Positions 46,511 to 56,875 of a stretch of DNA of 64,000 nt are shown here, piece after piece. Source of the stretch: Bostrychus sinensis (lineage: Eukaryota > Chordata > Actinopteri > Gobiiformes > Eleotridae); NCBI GenBank assembly GCA_020698575.1, contig CM036242.1, positions 41,164,662 to 41,228,661 on the forward strand. Direction: 5' to 3'. Position numbers and translations under genes: made by a program. Every line of letters begins with the position of its first letter. Position 1 is the first letter of the stretch. Below the pieces are notes generated by a model. It did not search any database. It was not told where the DNA came from and was given only the letters and a program-made list of their open reading frames with translations.

Positions 46511-47179
46511 AAACACATTATGACACATTAAGACCACCAATAATAGGTGTAACACATGGGTCTGTAATGAGTGAAATACGAAAAGCAGATTAGCTTTAAA
46601 CCTACTTAAATAAGATCAATGCAGCTTGTTCCCCTGTGTTTTTTAACTAAGGCATCATTTGCAGTGCTGTTTCCTCGTCTCATACTGTATTTGGCCACTG
46701 CTATGGAGTCAAAACATATTAATGCCATAATGAGTCTCTTTCCTAGCACTGGCTTTAGTCCAATGAGTTCAACCTAAGGGGTAACACAAAACAGTCCCAC
46801 AGTCCGTCCACTAAAACCTCTCCACTCTTCATAATGTCATTTAAACCTTAATAGGCAATAAGCAGAAAGTCAAACACACTTCTCCTGAGCTAAATGAGTT
46901 CATTTCATGTTGTGTGTGTTGTATTTTTAAGCACTGTTTAGAGCCGGTAATGTGACGGAGTCCACTGCATGAGGCTCTTATGAAACAACACACTAGATTC
47001 AGTGGAGGTGGACTGCCTCCTCCAAAACTGAATCATCACAGAAATGTTCCAGATTTTAGCTATTACTGGATTCTGTAACCACACAGTGGCCATGTTTGTG
47101 CAGATTTGCTGTTAACATAAAGCTCTCGTCTTCTTTCTTTTTTTGCTTTTCTCTGCTTCAAAGCGTTTGGCATAGATTT
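46511..47179. other. No recognised feature
   Basis: Unassigned DNA. Confidence 0.4.
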
Positions 47180-47255
47180 GACAGCAGATGCCCTTCCAAA
47201 TGCAGTCCTCTACATTTATCTGGGCTTGAGACCAGCACAAAAAGCACACTGGTTT
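47180..47255 (-). repeat. RTE/SINE 3'-end-like fragment
   Basis: 'CAGATGCCCTTCCAAATGCAG', 'ACATTTATCTGGGCTTG' and 'GACCAGCACAAAAAGCACAC' match the family at 11041. Confidence 0.55.
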
Positions 47256-47304
47256 GGATTTTGGAACATAGAAAGTACTTTAGCTTTGGATAAGGTGCGT
47301 ACAG

Positions 47305-47555
47305 CGATGAATCCAAAACATTATGACCACTGAGAGAAGAAGAGAGAAACACAGATTATCTCCTCAGCATCTGTTAGTGGTTGGTATATATGAGAGTATA
47401 AGTGAACACTTTGTGTCAGAAGCAGGAAAATGGATTTGAGTGAGTTTGACGAGGGCTGTGAATCTATGAAAGTGGTCCAAGGAGGGAACAGCGGTGAACT
47501 GGCGACAGGTGATGCATGCGGAGAGTGGAGGCTGGCCTGATTTGTCCAAATCATA
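47305..47555 (+). repeat. Tc1-like relic with internal deletion
   Basis: 'CATTATGACCACTGAGAG', 'CATCTGTTAGTGGTTGG', 'AGAAGCAGGAAAATGG', then after a deletion 'AAAGTGGTCCAAGGAGG', 'ACAGCGGTGAACTGGCG' and 'GAGGCTGGCCTG'. Same family as 45115 and 9988. Confidence 0.65.
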
Positions 47556-47744
47556 AAAATGTATTAATAGTAAATAATTTTGTCCTAGCTCACTTTTTTC
47601 TAAGACCAAGACAGCTATTTCTGAACCAAATTTGTGACACTAACTTTTTACCATATAATTCATACCCTAGCCTAATAAATAATTTAACTATACATTTTTC
47701 TCCTTCTCATTGCTTTACATTTTGTCTTTCTTTTATCTTTTCAG

Positions 47745-48150
47745 GGGTCGCCACAGCAAATCACCTGCTTCTTAGTGTGTGCAGGGATTCACATCTTAAT
47801 TTGGCATAGAGTTTTTTGCCGGATAACCTTGCTGATGCAAGTCCAGACTTGGGACTGGCACTGTCTTTTGACCAGTGGTGGACAAAGTACTCAAAGGTCA
47901 TACTCAGTATGAGTACTGTTACTTCAAAAAATATTACTCAAGTAGAAGTTAAAGTAACCCAACAAAAAATTTACTAAAGTAAAACAGTTCCTTCCTCATT
48001 AGAATCAGCCAAAATTTACTAAAGTAAAAGTATGTTTTATGAAATGTACTCAGACAAAGCTTTTTCTTCAAAAAATTTGTTCAAGTAAACTACTTGAGTA
48101 AAAGTATCTAGTTACTGTCTGCCACTGCTTGTGACTCCTTGTGGCTGGAT
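47745..48150 (-). repeat. RTE/SINE 3'-end-like repeat interrupted by a hAT
   Basis: 'GGGGTCGCCACAGCAAATCA', 'TTAATTTGGCATAGAG', 'TTGCTGATGCAAG' and 'CTTGGGACTGGCACTG' precede, and 'CTTGTGGCTGGATTA' follows, the hAT insertion at 47873-48127. Confidence 0.65.
47873..48127. mobile_element. Short hAT MITE (CAGTGGTGGACAAAGTA)
   Basis: Left tip CAGTGGTGGACAAAGTACTC and right tip AGTTACTGTCTGCCACTG, 255 bp. The duplications CTTTTGAC (47865-47872) and CTTGTGAC (48128-48135) match at 7 of 8. The interior is made of 'ACTCAAGTA' / 'TACTTGAGTA' motifs. Confidence 0.8.
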
Positions 48151-48889
48151 TAATAGCTTAATAATTTAGATATCCTTTGGGTTCATTAAAATATCTGTCT
48201 AATCTCTAATCATAACTGTATTTGGCTCCAGTGTTGCAACATGATACTTCTCAGGCTCAGTCGACAGGGCCTCAAGGTCAGAGGGGCCCATAAATAGGTC
48301 CCTCTTCTTTTTATTTTCTGTGATAATGGGCCATCATCATCATTTGAAAACTGACCAATCAAAAGTCAACAATGAGATCACATGATGAAAAAAGGACCCC
48401 AGAACAGTGTTAATTTTTGTTTTTCAGTCAGTATTCCACTAATGAAGTGAAAGCTCTTGTCCTTACACTAGCTTTGTCTCAGACAAGGCTACAAGTGAAT
48501 GGACAAAGGGGTTGCAAATATTTGGTAACTGCTGGTAATTAGGCCTGCATCTCTGATTGTCTTTAATCGGTGAACAAAACGACAGGCGGAGAGGATAAAA
48601 GCTGCAGATAATGTCCAGTTTATTTGGATGAGGTCTGGATTTACATAAACGGTCATCAACACGCAGCAGTCAGAGGAAGAGACTTTCAGACGGAGCTTGA
48701 TGCATGACCGAAGTCCGTGCTCCTGGAGTGACCGTGGACTACTGTGCGGCGCTCATCAGATAATGGACTGCACATGTTAGCAGCACTAACCCTGCCCTAC
48801 GTCCAGCCAAACATGGACATGAAGGACAGAGATGAGAGTCAGAATGTGGGTGGCTTGGATACAAAATGGAGGGATCGTGAGAGATTTAG
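48151..48889. other. No recognised feature
   Basis: Unassigned DNA leading into the RTE remnant. Confidence 0.4.
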
Positions 48890-49055
48890 AGGTTAGAGCT
48901 GCCAGATATGAGGCCTAGAGGAAGACCAGAGAGGAGATTTATGGATGCAGTGAAAGAGGACAAGAAGTTAGTCAGTGTGAGAGAAGAGGATGCAGATGGA
49001 GGCAGATGAATTGCTGTGGAGACTCCAGCTGAACAGCTGAAGGGAAAAGAAGAAA
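48890..49055 (+). pseudogene. RTE-type LINE C-terminal remnant
   Basis: From 48908 one frame reads 'MRPRGRPERRFMDAVKEDKKLVSVREEDADGG' and then a stop. This corresponds to the C-terminal 'RGRPKRRFMD.VKEDMK...VREEDA' block seen in fish RTE-like LINEs, followed by the A/G-rich end 'GGGAAAAGAAGAAAATG'. No catalytic region is retained. Confidence 0.7.
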
Positions 49056-49094
49056 ATGAAAATCAAGTTATTTTTTTAATTGCTTACCTAAATA

Positions 49095-49440
49095 CAGTGG
49101 CCCCGAAGGGAAAGTCACACCAACAAAATCAATAACTTGCAAACAAAAACTGAAACACACACACATCAATTGGGAAACATGCATACAAAGTGGTAAACAT
49201 GCCCAGAAATTTGAAAACATGCACAAAAGTTTGAAAACAAGCACAAAAATTTGGAAAAATGCACCCAAATTTGAAAATGCACCCAAGTTTGAAAACACCC
49301 ACAAAAATTCAGAAACCCACACACAAATTTGGAAACACACCCAAACAAATTTGTGTGCGTTTCTGAATTTGTGTTTGTGTTTCTGTTTTTCTTTATGTGT
49401 TTTTGATTTTGTTGGTGTGACTTGCCTTTCAGGGCCACTG
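49095..49440. mobile_element. TA-flanked MITE with internal tandem array, copy 2
   Basis: TA (49093-49094) precedes the tip CAGTGGCCCCGAAGGGAAAG; the inverted tip CTTGCCTTTCAGGGCCACTG is followed by TA (49441-49442). The TIRs extend about 38 bp, sharing GTCACACCAACAAAATC. The interior consists of 15-17 bp units of the type AATTTGGAAACATGCAC, with a short inverted set at the right. Same family as 10428-10808. Confidence 0.85.
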
Positions 49441-49442
49441 TA

Positions 49443-49962
49443 CCTAACCCATGGAGCATTGATGTGGCTACTATAGAGTCAGATCCAGCTCTGTACCTGC
49501 TGCCAGTTTTCACTTTCTTTGTTTGTGTTTGAATCATGTGAACAGTTTGGATAGAATGAAAAATGGCAGATCCATTTGTTGCAGAAGGTTACTTACAGTT
49601 TATGTAGGATAGTAACCAGTAAAGCTCAGTTGCTAGAACATCTGCACTCTAAGCAGAGGACAGGGTCAAATCCAAGCTCCAACCAAGATAATAACACAAA
49701 CACATAATTACATACTAGACATAACAAAGCCATGATGGAAGTCTCTGCTCTCTCGGTGCTTCTAGTTCAAAACAAATATTTCCTAGATGTGTTTAGCTGT
49801 TGATTTTACATGTCACACAGTTCTTGTCTTCCCTTTTGACCTTTTCCTTCCAGCGTCAGGCAAAACTACTTTCTCTTTCTCCAGGTGTGCAGTGATTAAC
49901 TTAATGATTTGGTCTTCTTGGCACAAAGAATACTCTGAGTTCTTGTGGATAAACAAACAGAA
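49443..49962. other. No recognised feature
   Basis: Unassigned DNA between the MITE and the minisatellite. Confidence 0.4.
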
Positions 49963-50924
49963 AACATGAACTGGACCATTGTTTAAACCAGGACAAAACT
50001 GGAACATAAATATGACAAACCCAGGACTTATCTTGGAATAAACAAAGTCTAAACCAGAACTAATCTAACCTTAAACTAGGACTAAAGCAGGACTAAACCT
50101 GGATTAAAAGAGAACTAATCTAGTACTAAACCAGAACATATCTGGGACTTAACCAGGTCTAAAGCAGGACTCAGAGATGTGCACAAGTCTTTTGGTCACA
50201 AGCCCAAGTCAAGTCGCAAGTCCTCGTTTCTGCACACAGTTATTTATACTAATTTAAATAGAGTACGATATGATAAATCTAATAGTGACAAATGGGCCTA
50301 TAGACTGAAAACAACTAAATCAGACAAACAGCTTTGCAAATCAGAAGGTTCTATGTTTTAAAAGGGGGTCCTGTAACAGGACGACCAGGCACTGGACTCT
50401 CAGACAGTAGAACCAATGGGGCCACACAAAAAATATCAAAGTCACCCCTTACAGAAAAACTGTGACAAAATCGTGACATCTCTCTCTCTCTCTGTTTATA
50501 TTAATAACCTCAGTCCAAAAATCATTTAAATCATCTTAATACAGTGATAGGTTACCAACCCACCAACAGAAACAGCACTTTAGTGTCATCAAGTTTATCT
50601 AATAAATAAAAATGCCTGTCTTACCTTCAAGAACCAGATTTACAGACTCACACTGTCACTGTGTAAGGCTCCTGTAGCATCTCCAGACTGTGGCTAACAG
50701 GTTATAGCTTTTTACCTGTGGCTTGTGCAGGCCACTGCAGACTTCTGTCTTTCCTCCTCTGTTACCTGACAAAATATTCACTTTTATGAACGGGGACGTT
50801 TAACGTTTTGTTAATGAGTGGATCACTAGCTTAATATTATAAGTACATTGTTAATTTGATGAGTTACTTATGTAGCTCAAAGTGTTTCTAACTTTGACTT
50901 TTTTCATTTCTGCTGTAGCACATA

Positions 50925-52494
50925 CAGTGGGGCAAAAAAGTATTTAGTCAGCCACCAATTGTGCAAGTTCTCCCACTTAAAAAGATGAGAGAGGCCTGTA
51001 ATTTTCATCATAGGTATACCTCAACTATGAGAGACAAAATGAGAAAAATCCAGAAAATCACATTGTCTGATTTTTAAAGGATTTATGGAGGAAAATAAGT
51101 ATTTGGTCAATAACAAAAGTTCATCTCAATACTTTGTTATGTACCCTTTGTTGGCAATGACAGAGGTCAAACATTTTCTGTAAGTCTTCACAAGGTTTTC
51201 ACAAACTGTTGCTGGTATTTTGGCCCATTCCTCCATGCAGATCTCCTCTAGAGCAGTGATGTTTTGGGGCTGTCGCTGGGCAACACGGACTTTCAACTCC
51301 CTCCAAAGATTTTCTATGGGGTTGAGATCTGGAGACTGGCTAGGCCACTCCAGGACCTTGAAATGCTTCTTACGAAGCCACTCCTTCGTTACCCGGGCAG
51401 TGTGTTTGGGATCATTGTCATGCTGAAAGACCCAGCCACGTTTCATCTTCAATGCCCTTGCTGATGGAAGAAGGTTTTCACTCAAAATCTGACGATACAT
51501 GGCCCCATTCATTCTTTCCTTTACACGGATCAGTCGTCCTGGTCCCTTTGCTGAAAAACAGCCCCAAAGCATGATGTTCCCACCCCCATGCTTTACAGTA
51601 GGTATGGTGTTCTTTGGATGCAACTCAGCATTCTTTCTCCTCCAAACACGACGAGTAGAGTTTTTACCAAAAAGTTCTATTTTGGTTTCATCTGACCATA
51701 TGACATTCTCCCAATCCTCTTCTGGATCATCCAAATGCTCTGTAGCAAACTTCAGACGCCTGCACATGTTCTGGCTAAGCAGGGGGACACGTCTGGCACT
51801 GCAGGATTTGAGTTCCTGGCGGCGTAGTGTGTTACTGATGGTAGCCTTTGTTACTTTGGTCCCAGCTCTCTGCAGGTCATTCACTAGGTCCCCTGTGTGG
51901 TTCTGGGATTTTTGCTCACCGTTCTTGTGATCATTTTGACCCCACGGGGTGAGATCTTGCGGGGAGCCCCAGATCGAGGGAGATTATCAGTGGTCTTGTA
52001 TGTCTTCCATTTCCTAATAATTGCTCTCACCAAGCTGCTTACCTATTGCAGATTCAGTCTTCCCAGCCTGGTGCAGGTCTACAATTTTGTTTCTGGTGTC
52101 CTTTGACAGCTCTTAGGTCTTGGCCATAGTGGAGTTTGGAGTGGGACTGTTTGAGGTTGTGGACAGGTGTCTTTTATATAGATAACCAGTTCAAACAGGT
52201 GCCATTAATACAGGTAACGAGTGGAGGACAGAGGAGCCTCTTACAGAAGAAGTTACAGCTCTGTGAGAGACAGAAATCTTGCTTGTTTGTAGGTGACCAA
52301 ATACTTATTTTCCACCATAATTTGCAAATAAATTCTTTAAAAATCAGACAATGTGATATTCTGGATTTTGTTTTTCTCATTTTGTCTCTCATAGTTGAGG
52401 TATACCTATGATGAAAATTACAGGCCTCTCTCATCTTTTTAAGTGGGAGAACTTGCACAATTGGTGGCTGACTAAATACTTTTTTGCCCCACTC
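50925..52494 (-). mobile_element. Tc1-like DNA transposon, near full length (1570 bp)
   Basis: It lies between TA dinucleotides (50923-50924 and 52495-52496). Long inverted repeats of roughly 190-210 bp begin CAGTGGGGCAAAAAAGTATT at the left and match GTATTT..GCCCCACT at the right. The last base differs (C instead of G), and the left repeat has a short deletion near 51078. One transposase gene lies inside on the minus strand. This is a widely dispersed aquatic-vertebrate Tc1 family. Confidence 0.93.
51126..52127 (-). pseudogene. Tc1-like transposase (DD34E), inactivated
   Basis: In the family this enzyme binds the TIRs and cuts and pastes the element into TA sites. The expected start is the ATG at 52127-52125, but codon 5 is a stop. 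A deletion of about 17 bp near 52030 removes part of the N-terminal helix-turn-helix region, and an indel near 51890 shifts the frame. From 51884 to 51126 a 252-codon frame is intact. Its catalytic triad is visible: Asp65 in 'IWSDETKIEL', Asp156 in 'FQHDNDPKH' and Glu191 in 'SPDLNPIENLW', with 34 residues between the last two. So the catalytic core is preserved while the DNA-binding half is broken. Inactivation seems recent. Confidence 0.93.
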
Positions 52495-52559
52495 TATAGC
52501 CCAGCAGTGTTTATTGCATTATTCTCCTGTTGATATGGATAGTACAGTCCAGATCTCGC

Positions 52560-52760
52560 GGCCCATATGCGCAGTGGCAACAAGCCCACCCCGCCGCACA
52601 CACACGGACAGAGACAGCCACACAGAGCGCGTGGGAGGCGGGACATGCGGCAGAGTTCTGGCGAATCAGAGCAGCGCTTCAGAGAGGCTCCTGCGCCTCT
52701 GTGTGTGTCTGAGGAGCGGAGGAGAGACAGAGCAGCAGAGCTGGCGAGGAAAGAAACCCA
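52560..52760. promoter_or_regulatory. CpG-rich patch inside the hAT-like element
   Basis: This 200-bp stretch is much richer in G+C and CpG than its AT-rich surroundings ('CTCGCGGCCCATATGCGCAG', 'GAGCGCGTGGGAGGCGGG'), and has GC-box-like GGGAGGCGGG at 52631-52640. It might be the remnant promoter of an ancestral autonomous hAT. No TATA box or coding start could be tied to it. Confidence 0.25.
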
Positions 52761-53309
52761 AATAAGCGTCGTGAGGGACTCGTATTGTTCATGTGTCCCA
52801 AACCACGAGTCTGAGTCAAGACTAGAGTCACAAGTCCCCATTTCTGGCAGGACTAAACTGGAACTAATCTAGGACTAAACCTGGTCTAAACAGAGTCTAA
52901 GCCAGCAGTAAACCAGCTCTAAACTTGAATAAACCAAAATTAATCTAGGACTAAACCAGAACATATCGAGGACTTAACCAGGTCTAAAGCAGGACTAAAC
53001 TGGAACTAATCTAGGACTAAACCTGGTCTAAACTGGGTCTAAGCCAGCATTAAAGCGGTTCTAAACCAAAACTAATCTAGGAATAAACTAGGAATAAATT
53101 GGAACAAACCCAGAGGTAATCTAGGACTGAACCAGGAATAAATTGGAACAAAACCAGTACTAATGTAGGACTAAACCAGGTCTAAACCAGGGCTAAGCAA
53201 GAACAGCCAGTCTAAAACAGGAAACTAATTAATTAAACAAATAAATCCGAACTGCAACAGACTCCTGCGTACCACCTGTGGTCCCTGTACCACACTTTGA
53301 GAACCACTG

Positions 53310-54224
53310 AACTAGTCAATAAATGAATGGCGATGCAAAAAAAGGTGCCCTAACTTGTCAACAAAATGTCCCGTTGACTTTTTGACAGTGGTAGTGTGTA
53401 GTGTAAATGAAGTTTAAAGAAAGTTCAAAAGGGGTCTGTCTTTTTTTTTTTTCTTGAACTTTTGCCCTGGTTAAATTTGCATTGCGCCAGTGACAATAGG
53501 ATTTCCAATGCGTGCATGTCATTAGCATTAAGCACACAGTCCCGAGCATAAACAAACTCATAATTCACAAAAAGCACCTCTACAGCAAACAGAGGCGCAA
53601 TAAAAGAGCAGGAATGTGGCCACCGATCAAACAGTTTTTTCATTCCTTTTATGAGCGGGACAATTGAAATGGTCCGTAAATGCCCCTCTAAATCCCGTAA
53701 ATGCCAGCTAATGACAGAGGCGTCTCGGTCGTACAGTGATAGCGGCTGGCTTTTGTGGGTTTTTCGGTTAAGCTCATCTGTCAGTGCGGTGCAATTTCCA
53801 CGTCACGGCTCCGCAGCGAGTTCGCTATCTGTACGATATCACTCACCACTTAATAATGAACACGAGAGAAAAACACATTGTTCCTCGTCAGATGATGGCA
53901 TTTCCAAAAAGGCCAAGCAGAAAACATAGAGAAGCCAAGTTCAAGGGTTTGTCACATTACCATGGCTGTGAATGTCAGGAAAGGGAACACTGAGTTTTTA
54001 AACGGCTGCCAATAAGCAAGAATGAAAAGAAGAAGCTCTGTTTACCTTTTCAGAGTTTATTTTTTATTTTTTACAGTTTTGTCTTTTGTCTCCAACTCCA
54101 AATATTTACTTCTATACCCTACAAATCTTTAATAAACATGTATTTTCACTTCTAAAGTCATGTTAATGATAAAAAAGATCTTTACTTCCATCAACGGTCG
54201 CAACATCAAAATAGGTGTTAAGAG
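53310..54224. other. No recognised feature
   Basis: 53650-53990 is a somewhat GC-richer stretch with 69- and 92-codon open frames lacking family resemblance. Confidence 0.35.
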
Positions 54225-54290
54225 AGATGCCCATCCTGACGCAACCCTCTCCATTTATCCGAGGTTGGGACAGGCACATAGACTGGCACA
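54225..54290 (-). repeat. RTE/SINE 3'-end-like fragment
   Basis: 'GATGCCCATCCTGACGCAAC', 'CATTTATCCGAGGTTGGGAC' and 'AGGCACATAGACTGGCAC' match the family at 11041. Confidence 0.6.
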
Positions 54291-54598
54291 TTTACAAACA
54301 GAGTTTAATGTTTGATTATTAAGGTCACAAGCTCATGTAAATCAATGCAAAATTATAAATGCAACAGTGTGTTTCTGTAAACCATTTTTTTCTTTAAGAT
54401 ATTGTTAATTACACATGTATTAATGCTGTCTTACTGTTTAATAGTGAGTGGTGAGTTATTCTAAAGTGTTACCAGGAGTTGTAAATGGTAACATTATTGT
54501 AGTAACAAAGAGTTCACCCAGATTTCAAAGGTTGTAACAGCTTGAGCTCAGATTGGACAGCTGTGGGAATGTGGTAGTTGTACTCTTAGTAGTATGAA

Positions 54599-55114
54599 CA
54601 GGGCTTTAACACTCACCAACTTTACTTTTGGCTAGTAACGCAAATACTCCTACTAGCCATTTTGGCCGGAATATAATTTTATGCACCTACATATATTAAC
54701 TTTAGAGAATGGGCTTGAATTTATGTGCTCTGCTCGAGTCTACACCATTTAGTATGGTAGTTAATGATTAAGGAGAGAAAAATGTCTCTGTAATCAACAT
54801 TTTTTAAGAGATGTGACACCACACCTATAGAGATACACTTTATTCTAACTATGGGTAAACCTATTCTAAAACGGTTCTTTTTGGTCATTCACAACAGTTT
54901 ATAGTATAGATTTTCAGACCAGTACTGTGTTTTTGTAATTTTACATGCATCCTTTTTAATACTTGATAATTCCCTGTCTATACATGAAAAGCAAATTCTT
55001 TATGCATATACTACTAAAAAATATACACAAAAGCTTAACTAATTGTGGCTAGTAAGAACACTAATTGACTGGTAACATGGTGGCCAGTGAGCAAAAACGA
55101 AATGTCAAGCCCTG
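54599..55114. mobile_element. Non-autonomous hAT element with perfect 8-bp duplication
   Basis: Left tip CAGGGCTTTAACACTC and right tip GAAATGTCAAGCCCTG. The duplication AGTATGAA is exact at 54591-54598 and 55115-55122. The 516-bp AT-rich interior has 'ACTAGCCA' near the left and 'TGGCTAGTAAGAAC' near the right, as in the longer relative at 42600-44065. Confidence 0.9.
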
Positions 55115-55175
55115 AGTATGAACTAAAACAAAACAGTGTGTGTATAATAAATTGCTTTGTGTTTATTTATCCAAG

Positions 55176-56185
55176 TTCCATCCATCTTCTTCTGCTTTAT
55201 CCGGGGCCGGGTCGCGGAGGCAGCAGTCTAAGCAGGGACACCCAGACATCCCTCTCCCCGGACACTTCCTCCAGCTCCTCTGGAGGAACCCCAAGGCGTT
55301 CCCAGGCCAGCCGAGAGACATAGTCCCTCCAGCGTGTCCTAGGTCTTCCCGGGGCCTCCTCCCGGTGGGACATGCCCGGAACACCTCCCCAGGGAGGTGT
55401 CCAGGAGGCATCCGGAACAGATGCCCAAGCCACCTCAACTGACTCCTCTCGATGTGGAGGAGCAGCGGCTCTACTCCGAGCTCCTCCCGAGTAACCGAGC
55501 TCCTCACCCTATCTCTAAGGGAGTGCCCAGCCACCCTGCGGAGGAAACTCACTTCGGCCGCTTGTATCCGGGATCTTGTCCATAGGTGAGAGTAGGAACG
55601 TAGATCGACCGGTAAATCGAGATCTTCGCCTTTCGACTCAGCTCTTTCTTCACCACAACAGACCGATACAACGACCGCATTACTGCAGATGCTGCACCGA
55701 TCCTGATCTCAAGGAGTTGGGTTCCAGAGCCCAAGCTGTGCGTGGAGGCGAGCCTGACTATCTCTAGTTGGTAACGCTCAACCTCCCGCACAAGCTCAGG
55801 CTCCTTCCCCCCCAGCGAGGTGACATTCCATGTCCCCAGAGCCAGTTTCTGTGTCCAGGGATCGGGACGCCGAGGCCCCCGCCTTCGACCACTGCCCGAT
55901 CCTCCTTGCACCGGCCCCTTACGGTTCCTCCTGCGGGTGGTGGGTCCACGGGAGGATGGCCCCACGTCGTCCTTTCGGGCTGGGCCCGGCCGGGTCCTGT
56001 CGGGGAGAGACCCGGCCACCAGGCGCTCGCAATCGAGCCCCAACCCCAGGCCTGGCTCCAGGGTGGGGCCCCGGCTGCGCCATACAGGGCAACGTAACTG
56101 GCCTCGTTTTTATAGTCCTCATAAGGGTTTTGTGAACCGCTCTTGGTCTGGCCCGTCACCTAGGACCTGTTTGCCATGGGACCTG
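55176..56185 (-). mobile_element. Rex3, both ends present but internally deleted
   Basis: A 10-bp target duplication TTTATCCAAG flanks it (55166-55175 and 56186-56195). The 3' end with a short GATGG tail is at 55176. The 5' end at 56185 includes the GC-rich Rex3 leader and the start of the endonuclease domain ('LALGTWNVTSL', 'STHSLGSGTQLLE'). At about 55707 this joins directly to the late reverse transcriptase region ('IGAASAVMRSLYRSVV'). Almost all of the endonuclease and the catalytic reverse transcriptase core are therefore lost. A second deletion of about 29 bp near 55575 removes the 'HELWVMTER' segment. At 1010 bp it resembles a SINE-like internal deletion derivative. Confidence 0.92.
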
Positions 56186-56272
56186 TTTATCCAAGGTATA
56201 TCTGGTAAACTGGGTGAACGGTGTTTGGATGAGTGCTAGGTACCAAAATTGCTCTAAGGATATATTTTAATT

Positions 56273-56775
56273 ATTAAAAATGGGATATATTATGCAAAAT
56301 CAACTTTTTTAAGCCATCTACCATGTTATAATGTTGTTCCCTCATCAAAAACATACCTCAAGTTGTTTTTTGTTTCATTCATGCATGTTTAAGTAATTCT
56401 GTATTTTCTGGCACTAAGTTTCCGAGGTCTCAGAATGCTCAGTTCCACAAACCTCCACCTCTCCCATGAAGCCCCACCCACTCCAGGGAGGACTGACCAA
56501 AAAAAAAAAAACTGTGTACAGCTCTGTTTCCACTGATTCCTCACAACTTTTTTTTTTATTTTGTAGTAAAATGGTATCATACAAAAGTTTAAGGAAGTGA
56601 AGTGATCTTTTTCTTTGATTATGTTCAGACGGCCGAAACAGAACTGCAAACTGCTGCCGTCTGCTGGCCCTCATAACCTTTCTCTTTAAGCAGTAGTAAT
56701 TACTGAAAATGCTGTTCTAGAGGTGACCAAGATTTGTTTAAAAAGATAAATAAAAGCATTCTGTGTCCCCTTTAA
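56273..56775. mobile_element. Degraded TTAAAGG-family TIR element
   Basis: Left 'TTAAAAATGGGATATATTATGC', 'AAAATCAACTTTTTTAAGCC' and 'CATGTTATAATGTTG' parallel 16704-17200. The right side ends 'GTGTCCCCTTTAA'. The interior differs ('CCATGAAGCCCCACCCACTCC'), so it is a related subfamily. Confidence 0.6.
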
Positions 56776-56833
56776 GTTGTGTATTTTCTAATGAAAAGTT
56801 GCATAATGTTTCTTTAATGGCCTTTGCAGTGGA

Positions 56834-56835
<2 letters not shown>

Positions 56836-56874
<39 letters not shown>
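56836..56874. repeat. Poly(T) tract, 39 bases
   Basis: Uninterrupted T39. It may be the complement of a retroposon poly(A) tail, but no retroposon body could be recognised next to it. Confidence 0.95.

Positions 56875-56875
<1 letters not shown>

Larger units (their letters stand above)
50172..52848. mobile_element. hAT-like element inserted in the minisatellite
   Basis: The left tip CAGAGATGTGCACAAGTC and right tip GTCACAAGTCCCCATTTCTG are imperfect inverted hAT-type ends, with (A)AGTC motifs repeated near both. The 8-bp duplication GCAGGACT is exact at 50164-50171 and 52849-52856. Excluding the nested Tc1 element, its body is about 1.1 kb and has no recognisable transposase. Because GCAGGACT is part of the minisatellite unit, the duplication alone is not conclusive, but tips and duplication agree. 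Confidence 0.75.
49963..53309 (+). mobile_element. Minisatellite-bearing hAT element, outermost layer of a triple nest
   Basis: The array of CCAGGACTAAAC-type units runs 49983-50171 and resumes at 52849-53225. It ends with 'GCGTACCACCTGTGG' and the hAT-like right tip CTTTGAGAACCACTG at 53309, as in 9604, 21380 and 22750. The left tip is not recognised. The interruption at 50172-52848 is a second element. Confidence 0.75.

Noticed and set aside
51220..51930. Plus-strand frames of 66-143 codons over the Tc1 element
   Set aside because: They are complements of the minus-strand transposase, which has recognisable catalytic motifs.
52494..52872. Overlapping open frames on both strands in the CpG-rich patch
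   Set aside because: High GC removes stop codons by chance, and no domain was recognised.
55764..56239. Pro/Arg/Gly-rich plus-strand frames of 101-139 codons
   Set aside because: They are antisense to the GC-rich Rex3 leader and have no independent support.
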